Notes: generated from the sequence alone by a model not told the origin. A stretch of DNA of 64,000 nucleotides from Chitinophaga niabensis (GCF_900129465.1 NZ_FSRA01000002.1:2170001-2234000), one strand, 5' to 3'. Numbered from the stretch's first letter, positions 53,456-62,364 are shown. Numbers and translations: made by a program.

Positions 53456-54033
53456 GTCAATCCCCATTTTGAAAGGTTATCTTTAATAGCACTGATCAGG
53501 GAGGCCATACATTCAGATTTCTTCTTACGAAGGTATCCGTAGGTTACACCCAGCTTGGCGGCGATCTCTTCCTGGGGCTTATCCGTCAGCGAAAGCCGGA
53601 TGATCTCCTGGCAGCGCTCTCCCATCTGTCCCAGCATGGTTTTAAAGAGCCGGGCCTTTTCATTGTCTGCCCAGGTCTTTTCCGCATCCCGGAAGCTATC
53701 CTCGCCAACATTAAATTGCTCATCGAGGTCTTTTGTTACCCCCTGGCGCCCTCTTTTTTTGAGTTCGTTGAGCCACTTGCGTTTGCATACCATTAAAAGA
53801 AAAGCCTCAAAAGGGCAGGTGAGCCGCAGGTCTTTGTATTTGGCCTGGTTGTAAATATCCACCAGCGATTCCTGGAAGATATCGGCTGCATCATCAGCAG
53901 AGCCACTGTTCTGCAGCACGTAGTATTTCACCTTGGGCGCAAAACGCCGGTAGATCTCTCCCACCACCTGCGTTTCATTTTGCAGGAGCGCTTCGATATA
54001 ATGTTGATCTGCGTGTATGGATTGGGTGGACAT
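53452..54033 (-). CDS. ECF-type RNA polymerase sigma factor
   Basis: A 193-residue sigma-70 family protein. Region 2 (about 15-85, RFAPKVKYYVLQNSGSADDAADIFQESL) and region 4 (about 125-180, GQMGERCQEIIRLSLTDKPQEEIAAKLGVTYGYLRKKKSE) are present. It is unlike the sigma of the SusCD locus and belongs to the group paired with TPR-bearing membrane anti-sigma proteins. The 4-nt overlap with the next gene means coupled translation. The divergent gene at 54253 may be a target. No match to its own promoter could be assigned. Confidence 0.9.
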   Translation of the reverse strand: MSTQSIHADQHYIEALLQNETQVVGEIYRRFAPKVKYYVLQNSGSADDAADIFQESLVDIYNQAKYKDLRLTCPFEAFLLMVCKRKWLNELKKRGRQGVTKDLDEQFNVGEDSFRDAEKTWADNEKARLFKTMLGQMGERCQEIIRLSLTDKPQEEIAAKLGVTYGYLRKKKSECMASLISAIKDNLSKWGLT

Positions 54034-54128
54034 ATAAAAATAAAGATATTAAAAATCCGGGGGTAACAAATCAGGGCAGCGGGTTATCTATTGGCAACAG
54101 CTCCGTTCCTGTTAACGCCAGATACACC

Positions 54129-54164
54129 CAAAAGGCCTCCTGTAATTCACAGGAGGGCCTTTTG
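54129..54164. terminator. Hairpin in a divergent intergenic region
   Basis: CAAAAGGCCTCCTGT (54129-54143) pairs with ACAGGAGGGCCTTTTG (54149-54164) with one bulge around AATTC. T-rich arms give terminator form on both strands. It lies between divergent genes (starts 54033 and 54253), where no terminator is expected. Confidence 0.6.
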
Positions 54165-54252
54165 CCGTTACAGTTAAAATGATATATATTACTGAGGTTT
54201 AAACTGTCGGAGCAAGAGCGCCTCAAGCTATATATATCCTAAATACCTCTTT

Positions 54253-56235
54253 ATGTCGAAATATTTATTCGCCTCCATACTCTTGCTGATACTTACGGGA
54301 TCCGCCATGAGCCAGCAAAGAGTAGCGCCGGATACCATTCCCGCCACCATAGATGTGGAGCAGGATGAGAATAAAACTGTCATAAAAGCCGGCTTGCGCC
54401 CCCTCCGTCAGATAGCCGGAGCCCCCGAGGCCTTTTATACTTACTTCTGGGAATTCGGGGACGGCACCTTCAGCTTTGCCCCGCAACCTGTACACAATTA
54501 TAAAGATACCGGCGACTACGAGATCCGCCTCTATGCCACGAATAACTATGATGATGGTAAGGCCCCCAAAGGCAAACCCCGCCGTATCAAAGTAAAAAAG
54601 ACCATGTACGCAGCTGCAGATGCACCATCTTCTTTCTTTGCTGCCTCAGATATGCTGGCCATGAAAACCAACCGGATGCCCAAACCCGGAGAGGAAATGG
54701 TAACCATCGTAGGTTACCGGCACCCTGGTGGAACGAGTGCTGTGAGTGGTTCCCTGTTATTGTTCTATAACGAAAAGCAGTTTGCCCAAAAGAACTTTGT
54801 GCTGTCCGAAGAACGTAAATATAACAATGAACGTAAGTTTGGATTGGACTCCCTCATGGCCATGGCCCCTTCAGAGGACCTGTATGTACCCCTGGCCGGA
54901 GGACCTTCCAATGTCACGTGGATAGACCCTGTAAGGAAAACAGCGCTGGCCGGTTTGCTGTCAGAAAAGAAAGCCCTGTTCCGGGAACAACATATCTGGC
55001 GGGTGGAAGACCTGAAGGCTGGAGAAGAAAAATTCCTGTTCCTCTCCATGGAAACAACCCCTGAAATGATCAAAGACACCAATGCCGTAGTCACCATCAG
55101 TGGAATGTTTGTACCGGATGATCCAGCTTACCCCATTTCACAATACAACCTGGATATGCAGATCGTGGCCTCACATGATCCCAACAGGATGCAGCTGAAG
55201 AACCGGCGGATGAATTACCGCTTTGTAAGTAAGTCTAAAGAATTAAGCTATAAAGTACAGTTTCAGAATACGGGCAAAGGCCCTGCCAGCAAAGTGGCGA
55301 TCGGTGTTGCCGTGCCGGGAATGCTGAATGGCCAGTCCCTGGAGATTACAGACTATTCCCCCAAATGCGTGATGTGCGATTCTGCTTATGAACGCCAGAG
55401 CTGCCTGGATACCATTATCCGGAAAGACAGTATCTTTTTTGTCTTCAATAATATCTACCTCAAAGGTGTAAAACAGGAAGGGGTGGAAGACCAGGATTCT
55501 ACGAAAGGTTTCATCAAATACAGGATACGCTTCAGCAAAGAGTTGAAGAAGCTCCCTTTCAGCAGCCAGGCGGCTATTGTGTTCGACAGGAATGAACCGG
55601 TGATCACCAACCGTTCCAGGGGAAGATTTAAACCCGGCCTTTCACCCGGTGTGATCTTAGGCTACGGTAAGGGAATGAGCAAAGGAGAACTTCCTTTAGG
55701 CATCCCTGCCGGAACACTGGGTTTTACGGTTTCCGCATTTGCGCCCTATAAACCTTACTTCCAGGCAGAGTTGTATTTCAATGTGCAACAGAAGAATGAA
55801 ACACTGCGGTCGTTCTCAAGAGATCAGCGGGATACAACAATTGGCACCGGCAAGTACCTGGTGATAGGCAGAGAGAATTATGATGTGGTGAGCAGAACAA
55901 CGATGGATGTGGTGCCGCTGCACCTGCGATATAATATTACAGGCTGGTTAGGAGTAGGTGCGGGGATAATGGTGAGTGTGGTAACTTCTGAAAAAACACA
56001 GGAAAAGAAAGTAGTGCAGGCAACTGAAATGGTTGTGCCTCCCTCCGGTACGGTACAGCGTTTTCAAAACCTGGCCGGCACCATCACCAAAAACTTCTCG
56101 GCAGCAGACGGTGCTGTGTTCGCAGATCTGAATATTGGTAAAGTACGGGCGGGCCCGGCTTTGGGTATACGCCTCCTGCAATATGTGAAAGACCCCCAGC
56201 AGCGGCTGTTCTTTTACGGCATCTGGAGATTTTAG
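54253..56235 (+). CDS. PKD-domain protein with C-terminal outer-membrane barrel-like region
   Basis: A 660-residue exported protein (signal peptide 1-20, ...GSAMSQQ). A PKD domain lies at about 58-110 (TYFWEFGDGTFSFAPQPVHNY). The middle (about 250-470) looks like DUF11/Ig-type beta domains (KVQFQNTGKGPASKVAIGVAVP). The last 170 residues alternate in the way of a membrane barrel, ending with RLFFYGIWRF, a typical C-terminal Phe strand recognised by the Bam machinery. No family name fits the whole. Gene neighbours suggest a surface component of the CHAT protein cluster. A 55-bp tandem repeat copies the final 25 nt of this gene downstream. Confidence 0.68.
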   Translation: MSKYLFASILLLILTGSAMSQQRVAPDTIPATIDVEQDENKTVIKAGLRPLRQIAGAPEAFYTYFWEFGDGTFSFAPQPVHNYKDTGDYEIRLYATNNYDDGKAPKGKPRRIKVKKTMYAAADAPSSFFAASDMLAMKTNRMPKPGEEMVTIVGYRHPGGTSAVSGSLLLFYNEKQFAQKNFVLSEERKYNNERKFGLDSLMAMAPSEDLYVPLAGGPSNVTWIDPVRKTALAGLLSEKKALFREQHIWRVEDLKAGEEKFLFLSMETTPEMIKDTNAVVTISGMFVPDDPAYPISQYNLDMQIVASHDPNRMQLKNRRMNYRFVSKSKELSYKVQFQNTGKGPASKVAIGVAVPGMLNGQSLEITDYSPKCVMCDSAYERQSCLDTIIRKDSIFFVFNNIYLKGVKQEGVEDQDSTKGFIKYRIRFSKELKKLPFSSQAAIVFDRNEPVITNRSRGRFKPGLSPGVILGYGKGMSKGELPLGIPAGTLGFTVSAFAPYKPYFQAELYFNVQQKNETLRSFSRDQRDTTIGTGKYLVIGRENYDVVSRTTMDVVPLHLRYNITGWLGVGAGIMVSVVTSEKTQEKKVVQATEMVVPPSGTVQRFQNLAGTITKNFSAADGAVFADLNIGKVRAGPALGIRLLQYVKDPQQRLFFYGIWRF

Positions 56236-56400
56236 TATTGCCGGATATGCCTGCTGGCCACTGTTCTTTTACGGCATCTGGAGATTTTAGTATTGCCGGA
56301 TATACCTGCTGGCTACTGTACTTTTACGGCATCTGGAGATTTTTAGTATTGCCTGATATACCTGCCGGCTACTATGCTTTTACGGCATCTGGAGATTTTA
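56211..56400 (+). repeat. 55-bp tandem repeat built from the 3' end of a gene
   Basis: Units begin at 56211, 56266, 56321 and 56377 (period 55, 55, 56), the last one truncated after about 24 nt. Unit one overlaps the final seven codons (FYGIWRF) and stop of the gene ending at 56235; each later unit repeats that coding end plus about 30 nt of 3' flank. Differences between units are few, so the expansion is recent or maintained. Confidence 0.92.
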
Positions 56401-56406
56401 ATTATC

Positions 56407-56434
56407 TTTAAGAAGGAGGCCTCTCCTTCTTAAA
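56407..56434 (+). promoter_or_regulatory. Perfect 12-bp hairpin 2 nt before the CHAT gene start
   Basis: TTTAAGAAGGAG (56407-56418) pairs perfectly with CTCCTTCTTAAA (56423-56434) around GCCT. The left arm holds AAGGAGG (56413-56419), a strong Shine-Dalgarno-like sequence that would be hidden in the stem. A -7-like TATCTTTA (56403-56410) overlaps its base. It may be terminator, translation control, or both. Confidence 0.7.
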
Positions 56435-56436
56435 AC

Positions 56437-59115
56437 ATGATCCGGATCTGTTTTCTTCTTTCTTTCTTATGCTGTATATCGGCAACCGCCGATTTTAGTT
56501 TCGTGGACTTTCCTGAAACACTGAAGAAAAAAACAGCACAATTCAAACAGAACGATAACCTGGAAGAGTGGATCTACTACATGCTGGACTATGTATACGA
56601 ACAACCCCTTACACGCATAGCCGTACTAAACGAAATTGATAACTGGGCATGGCGCAAACCAAAGAATGAAGACGAGCGTGCCGCCTGGCTGGATATGCTC
56701 ACCGCCCAGGGATATTATCTCATGTATGAAGGCAACATCCTTCCTTCCATTGAAACCTACGAAGAAGCCTATCGCTTTTATAACACGGCACCTTTCCCCG
56801 GAACAGATATCCTCGAATACATATTGAAACCCCTCGGTAATAACTACACCCGCCTCGGAGATTATGAAAGAGCTGCATTCATTCATACCAAAGCATTAGA
56901 AATAGCCCGTAAGGAAGGAAATGTAAGACAGATAGCAGGTGTATACAACAACCTGGCCGTGGTATTCCAGATGCAGGACATGTTTACCGATGCCATCCGT
57001 TCAGGACTGGCTGGTTTGCAATATGCTCCCGCCAATAGCAGTATTGCAGGTTTACTGCATTCTTCCTTAGCCGATGTGTATTTGAAAGCTGGCAAAATTG
57101 ACAGTGCTGCCATGAGTGCAGCACAGGCCGTAAAGATCCTGCGGCAGCCGGGTATCCTGAAAGAAGAGAATGCACCTTACTGGTTATCCTCAGCCTTGCA
57201 GATGTCCGGCGATGTTGCGTTTAGCCAGCATCGTTACAAAGAAGCACAGGGGTTTTTTAAAGAAGGATGGAAGGTAATGGAATCCCATTACGCCGGTGCG
57301 CGTAAAAGAGAAAAAGCAAGGCTCCTGGAAAAATCCGGACGTATAGCTTTGCATCTGAAAGAAAAGACAGACGATTTTGATAAGGCCATTCACTTGCTCA
57401 TACCCGAAAAATTAGCAGGGGGTACCTGGCCACATGAGAACCAGTTGTACGGAGAATTTATGCTGGCAGATGCATTGGAAGGAAAAGCAGATGCGTTGGT
57501 GCAATCGGGAAAATTAAAGGATGCATTAACCGGCTATATGCTGATCTTTTCTATAGAAAGATCATTAAGAAGAGAATTCTTCAGCCGTGCCACCAGGTTA
57601 CTGCATCAGAAGCAAAGCCATACATTGGCTGAAAAGGCCATGAACACGGCCTTTCAGCTATGGGAACAAAGCGGCGATCAGCAATATGCCTTTACCATGC
57701 TGGACATCATGGAGAAAAGTAAAGCACAGGTATTGCTGGAAGAACAGCAGTTCAATATGCAGAACAGCCAATTGCAGGTAAAAGATAGTTTGCTGGACCG
57801 TCAAAGAAAATTGCAACAGGCCATTGCGTATTACGATCGTGAAAAAGCACTTACCGGTAAAGCCGGAGGCGATAGAACAGAACTGGCCTATGCACTTTCT
57901 CAAATACAATTACAGATCAAAAGAAAATATCCGGACTTTTTTGAACCCGTAAATCCCTCTCCGCTTTTTGTTCCTTCTCTCCCGGGTAAAGATCTGCCGC
58001 CGGGTTTGATCGTAAAGAACTTTTTTGCAGGAACAGATCATCTCTATATTATAGACCTGCAAAAACAAGGCATCCTCTCCATAAAAAGATTACCGGATGC
58101 TGCAAAGAAACTGGATTCCATTCATCAGTTCGTCACCCGTTTCTTTCACAACGGGCCACAAGCCATGCAGAACGATCCGCTAGCGTATTATAAGCAGGGA
58201 TACCAGATCTGGCGCTGGTTGTGGAACGATACTATTGCAGGTAACAAGTACCTGTTAGTGCCCGATGGTGGATTAGGATATCTGCCATTTGATGCCTTGC
58301 CAACAGACAGCGTCTATAACCGTGACCTGGGCAAATGGCCTTTCCTGTTAAAGAAAGCTGCTACCGGCCTGGCCTATTCCATGCAAACCTGGTTGCAGCA
58401 ACAGCAGCAAAGTGGCGGAAAAACAAATGGCATGACGGGCTTCTTTATTTCAAAAGCTACTGAAGGAATAGAATTGCCCGCGGTACAGCAGGAATTTGAA
58501 GCAGTGAGCCATGCCGCAAAAGGAAATTATTATCAGAATGAAAAAGCCACACTCGCTGCTTTCAGGGAACAATTAGGAAAGAATGGTATCCTGCATCTCA
58601 GTACCCACGCATCTTTGGAAGGCGCACAGCAATTACCTGCCATCCAGTTGGCAGACGGGCCTTTCTTCCTGTTTGAATTATACGCCCGCAAATTCCAGCC
58701 CGGCCTCATCATGTTAAGTGCCTGCAGAACAGGGCAGGGCATGCTGGCAGAAGGAGAGGGCATCATTTCACTGGCACGCGAATTTTCTGCATCTGGCGCA
58801 ACAGGCATCGTTGCCGGCTTATGGAATGTACACGATGCAACAGTAGCCCGGCTAACCGGCAATTTCTATCAACAACTGCCTGCTGCGGAAAGCCCTATGA
58901 TGGCCCTGCATGATGCAAAGAAAGCATGGCTGGAAGATAAGGATACCAAACAACAACTAAAGCTGCCCTATTACTGGGCAGCACTTACCTATATTGGTCA
59001 TCATCATGCAGTGATCCTGGAAAGACCGGAAGAAGAACGGAATTATCTAAAGTGGATCGGGGCTGGCGGGGCCTTGATTATTTTGATCTTATTACTTCGT
59101 TACAGCAGGAGGTAA
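56437..59115 (+). CDS. TPR-CHAT protease-like protein, exported and C-terminally anchored
   Basis: An 892-residue protein. Signal peptide about 1-18 (MIRICFLLSFLCCISATA). Tetratricopeptide repeats occupy about 85-420, a coiled-coil-like stretch about 425-490, and a CHAT (caspase-HetF-associated) domain about 570-865. The Cys-protease dyad is complete: His724 (LHLSTHAS) and Cys763 (LSACRTGQG). A membrane helix at about 871-888 followed by RYSRR puts the protein in the periplasm on an inner-membrane anchor. TPR-CHAT proteins are known as activatable proteases in several systems, but the substrate here is unknown. Its 3' end overlaps the convergent marR gene by 24 bp. Confidence 0.88.
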   Translation: MIRICFLLSFLCCISATADFSFVDFPETLKKKTAQFKQNDNLEEWIYYMLDYVYEQPLTRIAVLNEIDNWAWRKPKNEDERAAWLDMLTAQGYYLMYEGNILPSIETYEEAYRFYNTAPFPGTDILEYILKPLGNNYTRLGDYERAAFIHTKALEIARKEGNVRQIAGVYNNLAVVFQMQDMFTDAIRSGLAGLQYAPANSSIAGLLHSSLADVYLKAGKIDSAAMSAAQAVKILRQPGILKEENAPYWLSSALQMSGDVAFSQHRYKEAQGFFKEGWKVMESHYAGARKREKARLLEKSGRIALHLKEKTDDFDKAIHLLIPEKLAGGTWPHENQLYGEFMLADALEGKADALVQSGKLKDALTGYMLIFSIERSLRREFFSRATRLLHQKQSHTLAEKAMNTAFQLWEQSGDQQYAFTMLDIMEKSKAQVLLEEQQFNMQNSQLQVKDSLLDRQRKLQQAIAYYDREKALTGKAGGDRTELAYALSQIQLQIKRKYPDFFEPVNPSPLFVPSLPGKDLPPGLIVKNFFAGTDHLYIIDLQKQGILSIKRLPDAAKKLDSIHQFVTRFFHNGPQAMQNDPLAYYKQGYQIWRWLWNDTIAGNKYLLVPDGGLGYLPFDALPTDSVYNRDLGKWPFLLKKAATGLAYSMQTWLQQQQQSGGKTNGMTGFFISKATEGIELPAVQQEFEAVSHAAKGNYYQNEKATLAAFREQLGKNGILHLSTHASLEGAQQLPAIQLADGPFFLFELYARKFQPGLIMLSACRTGQGMLAEGEGIISLAREFSASGATGIVAGLWNVHDATVARLTGNFYQQLPAAESPMMALHDAKKAWLEDKDTKQQLKLPYYWAALTYIGHHHAVILERPEEERNYLKWIGAGGALIILILLLRYSRR

Positions 59116-59577
59116 TATCCCCTCCACCAATCTGAATAAAATATCCCTTAATATTTCTGTATCCTTTTCCCCTATAATACTCGTATAGCCACGCTGAATT
59201 TCCTGCACACAGGCAGAAGAATCGATCACCAGCTGTTTGCCCTTATCACTTAAATAAATAACAGTAGCCCGGTTGTCGGTTTCATGTTTACGGGTGAATA
59301 TGAAACCATTCGATTCCAGGTTCTTCACCACTTTACTCATAGCCTGTTTGGTGATCCTGGCCTTTTTAGCCAATTCATTGTTAATGGTACCCTCCGGCGA
59401 TATATTCGCCAGTAATACCATGTCTCCTATCTTAAAGTCCTTATAACCACGCTGTTGTAACTGCTCAATGAGTTGGAAATCAAAGTCTTTCTTAACAATG
59501 CTTAATAGCTTGATCAATAAACGCGGCCGCATGGCCACCACCTCCATAAATTTCTGCTCCAAAGACGGTGTCGTCAT
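59092..59577 (-). CDS. MarR-family transcriptional regulator
   Basis: The ATG at 59577 gives 161 residues. The frame is open to a TTG at 59637, but that codon lies inside the -7 promoter box, so it cannot be the start. The winged helix occupies about 50-115 (INNELAKKARITKQAMSKVVKNLESNGFIFTRKHETDNRATVIYLSD). Flanking helices form the dimer interface. It is divergent from an EmrAB-TolC type operon, and a palindrome between them covers both promoters. The most likely role is repression of that pump until a drug-like ligand binds. Confidence 0.9.
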   Translation of the reverse strand: MTTPSLEQKFMEVVAMRPRLLIKLLSIVKKDFDFQLIEQLQQRGYKDFKIGDMVLLANISPEGTINNELAKKARITKQAMSKVVKNLESNGFIFTRKHETDNRATVIYLSDKGKQLVIDSSACVQEIQRGYTSIIGEKDTEILRDILFRLVEGILPPAVTK

Positions 59578-59634
59578 AGTTATATTATTATATACGTTGT
59601 AGGCTTTGTCCCTAAAATACTCCCTTTTGTCATG

Positions 59635-59642
59635 CAAAGATA
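59635..59642 (-). promoter_or_regulatory. -7 box of marR
   Basis: On the minus strand the box reads TATCTTTG, with TTTG at 59660-59663 as a possible -33 element. It fixes the marR start at 59577. Confidence 0.6.
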
Positions 59643-59655
59643 ATCTTTTTATAAA

Positions 59656-59674
59656 TAGACAAATTAGTTGTCTA
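59656..59674. promoter_or_regulatory. MarR operator-like palindrome between divergent promoters
   Basis: TAGACAA (59656-59662), ATTAG, TTGTCTA (59668-59674): a perfect 7-bp inverted repeat with 5-nt spacer. It overlaps the -33 elements of both marR (minus) and the efflux operon (TTG 59668-59670). A weaker second repeat (AGTTG 59666-59670, CAACT 59681-59685) follows. Confidence 0.7.
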
Positions 59675-59698
59675 TTATGTCAACTTAGTTTACCTTTG
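59668..59698 (+). promoter_or_regulatory. Promoter of the EmrAB-TolC type operon
   Basis: TTG (59668-59670) and TACCTTTG (59691-59698), 20 nt apart, match the Bacteroidota promoter. The first ATG is at 59736, giving a leader of about 33 nt. Confidence 0.65.
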
Positions 59699-59735
59699 TT
59701 CCCATAAAATAAAATCGTACAAAACACACACTACA

Positions 59736-60779
59736 ATGGAAACAACAAATGCCAATCCCCGGAAAGGGAAGTTAGCAGTGCGCCTTATTTTCATCGGCAT
59801 CCTTATCCTCGCAGGTATTTTCGGCATCCGCCAATGGATGTACGCCAGTCACCATGAAACAACAGACAATGCACAGGTGGAAGGACATTCCGCTCCTGTG
59901 ATCGCCCGGGTTTCCGGTTATGTAAAGAGCCTGCATGTACAGGATTACGGGAACGTAAAACAACAGGATACTTTATTATCTATTGACGATGAGGAATACC
60001 GCATCGCATTACAACAGGCCGAAGCTGATTACCAGCAGGCGCAGGCAGATCTGTTATCTGCCAGGGCAAGTTTAGGAAATGCCAATGCCGGAATCAGTGT
60101 AGCTTCCGCAAATGCACAGGTAGCCCTCGTACGGAAAGATAAAGCCAACGCAGATCTCCGCAGAGATCAAAGTCTTTTTGACGATCAGGCCATCACCAAC
60201 CGCCAGCTGGACGATACCAAATCTGCCAGCCTCACCAACGAAAAACAATACCTCGCCGCACAGGACAATATCACATTGGCCCGTTCCAGTGTTTCTGTTG
60301 CAGCAGCGAAAGTAACACAGGCAGAAGCTTTGGTGGCCAGTAAAAAGGCACAGATCGATCAGATGAAACTCAAGCTGGGCTACACCAATATTACCGCTAA
60401 TATCACGGGTAAGATCGGAAGAAAGAATGTAGAACCCGGTCAGTTTGTACAAGCTGGTCAAAGCCTTTTCACCATTGTGGATGAGAATGGCTTTTACATC
60501 GTAGCGAACTTCAAAGAAACACAATTACCACATATCACGGTTGGGCAGGAAGCAGATATTGAGATAGACGGGTTCAGCGATCTTCATCTGAAAGGTCATG
60601 TAGCAGCTATTTCAAGAGCCACCGGCGCTAAGTTTTCTTTACTGCCTCCGGATAATGCTACCGGTAACTTCGTAAAGATCGTGCAAAGGGTTCCTGTTAA
60701 GATCTCTATTGATAACGCAGACCAATACCTCGACAAGCTTCGCGCAGGCCTGAGCGTAGAAGTAGCTTTAAAATACTAA
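59736..60779 (+). CDS. EmrA/HlyD-type membrane fusion protein
   Basis: A 347-residue adaptor. A single N-terminal membrane helix (about 13-35) anchors it in the inner membrane. Lipoyl half (about 45-75, VEGHSAPVIARVSGYVKSLHV), a long coiled-coil hairpin (about 85-210), second lipoyl half (TANITGKIGRKNVEPGQFV) and beta-barrel (about 245-347) follow. It links the MFS pump encoded 4 nt downstream to the TolC protein encoded after that. The trio corresponds to EmrA-EmrB-TolC, exporting hydrophobic compounds. Confidence 0.93.
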   Translation: METTNANPRKGKLAVRLIFIGILILAGIFGIRQWMYASHHETTDNAQVEGHSAPVIARVSGYVKSLHVQDYGNVKQQDTLLSIDDEEYRIALQQAEADYQQAQADLLSARASLGNANAGISVASANAQVALVRKDKANADLRRDQSLFDDQAITNRQLDDTKSASLTNEKQYLAAQDNITLARSSVSVAAAKVTQAEALVASKKAQIDQMKLKLGYTNITANITGKIGRKNVEPGQFVQAGQSLFTIVDENGFYIVANFKETQLPHITVGQEADIEIDGFSDLHLKGHVAAISRATGAKFSLLPPDNATGNFVKIVQRVPVKISIDNADQYLDKLRAGLSVEVALKY

Positions 60780-60783
60780 TAGT

Positions 60784-62364
60784 ATGGCACCCAAACCGCA
60801 AGGCTTTGCCAAATGGATCATAGTGGCAACAGTTATTTCTGCCACTATGCTGGAGCTGATCGATACCACGATCGTAAACGTTGCACTATCGCAGATCAGC
60901 GGTAACCTTGGAGCAACTATTGAAGATGCTTCCTGGGTGATCACTGCTTACGCGATCGCAAACGTGATCGTTATCCCCATGACGGGTTTTCTTGCTTCCT
61001 ATTTCGGAAGAAAGAATTACTATCTCGCCTCCATAATTATTTTTACGTTCGCCTCTTATATGTGCGGCGTTTCCGGTTCTCTCTGGGAATTAGTTGCATG
61101 GCGGTTTATACAAGGTATAGGTGGTGGTGCATTGTTATCCACTTCCCAATCTATCCTGTTCGATGCGTTTGAAATATCCGAAAGGCCCACCGCCTCCGCC
61201 ATCTTTGGTATGGGTGTGATCATCGGGCCAACGATAGGGCCAACACTGGGTGGTGTGATCGTAGATAACTTCCACTGGTCACTCATCTTCGACATTAACG
61301 TACCTGTAGGTATTATCGCAGCATTCCTGGTGTTTACATTTATTGATAAACAGGAACACGAGTATAATATTAACCGGAAAGCCATCAAGATAGATTATCT
61401 CGGGATTGCTTTACTCATCACCTGGGTAGGCAGCCTGCAATATATATTGGAGAAAGGGCAGTCGGAAGACTGGTTTGCAGCCAAACACATTGTAATACTC
61501 ACTGTGATAGCAGCCATCTCTTTCATAGGATTTATATGGTGGGAGCTAACAACAGATGCGCCGGCGGTGAACCTCAAAGTGCTGAAGAACCGAACGCTGG
61601 CCATTACCACCCTGCTCACATTTATCATGGGGTTAGGGATGTATTGCTCCATGTTCGTATATCCTGTGTGGATGCAAAGGGTAATGAGCTATACGCCTAC
61701 ACTTACAGGGGAATCATTGCTTCCCGGAGCTATTGTGGCAGCTATTATGATGCCTATAGCAGGTAAGGCTATGCAAAAGGGACTACCGTCCAAATACCTC
61801 ATTTCATCAGGCTTCATCATTTTCGCCATTTTCTGTTTCTGGATGTCTACCGCCAGTCCTGAAGCCGGAGTTGCCTTCTTCTTTGTACCGCTTTTATTAC
61901 GCGGGCTGGGAGCAGCTACATTAACGGTTCCGCTTACTTCGCAGGCAGTATCTGGCTTAACGCCCATGGAAATGCCGCAGGGTATCGCCATCAATAATAT
62001 GTTAAGGCAATTGGGTGGGGCTTTTGGTATTGCATTCATGAACACTTATGTGGCCAAGCAATACGCAGAGCACCGTACACAGTTACTGAATTACATCACG
62101 CCTGATAGCCCTGAAGCAGTAGCCCGTTTGCAGCAAACCACCAACGCACTCGCATCCAAAGGGATGGATGCCGCACAGGCACACCATGTGGGTTTGAGTA
62201 TGCTGGATGGAATTGTATCAAAGCAGGCTTATATCCTTTCTTACCTGGATACATTCCGGATTGTAGGGATCTTCTTTATATGCGTGTTACCATTGATGTT
62301 CTTTGTAAAGAAACGTAATCTGAGCGCAGCAGCCATCAAAGAAGCGGCGGAACATGCGCACTAA
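60784..62364 (+). CDS. MFS transporter, DHA2 (EmrB/QacA) family
   Basis: A 526-residue inner-membrane pump with about 14 membrane helices. DHA2 signatures are motif D1 ELIDTTIVNVALSQI in TM1, motif A-like FLASYFGRKNYY, and motif C FGMGVIIGPTIGPTLGGVIVD in TM5. It should drive proton-coupled export of hydrophobic drugs or toxins through the adaptor and TolC channel encoded on either side. Spacing of 4 nt to the adaptor and 18 nt to the TolC gene indicates one transcript, controlled by the MarR protein. Substrate unknown. Confidence 0.94.
   Translation: MAPKPQGFAKWIIVATVISATMLELIDTTIVNVALSQISGNLGATIEDASWVITAYAIANVIVIPMTGFLASYFGRKNYYLASIIIFTFASYMCGVSGSLWELVAWRFIQGIGGGALLSTSQSILFDAFEISERPTASAIFGMGVIIGPTIGPTLGGVIVDNFHWSLIFDINVPVGIIAAFLVFTFIDKQEHEYNINRKAIKIDYLGIALLITWVGSLQYILEKGQSEDWFAAKHIVILTVIAAISFIGFIWWELTTDAPAVNLKVLKNRTLAITTLLTFIMGLGMYCSMFVYPVWMQRVMSYTPTLTGESLLPGAIVAAIMMPIAGKAMQKGLPSKYLISSGFIIFAIFCFWMSTASPEAGVAFFFVPLLLRGLGAATLTVPLTSQAVSGLTPMEMPQGIAINNMLRQLGGAFGIAFMNTYVAKQYAEHRTQLLNYITPDSPEAVARLQQTTNALASKGMDAAQAHHVGLSMLDGIVSKQAYILSYLDTFRIVGIFFICVLPLMFFVKKRNLSAAAIKEAAEHAH

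Noticed and set aside
56211..56400. CRISPR-like repeat array
   Set aside because: Units are contiguous, with no variable spacers, and derive from the end of the upstream gene.
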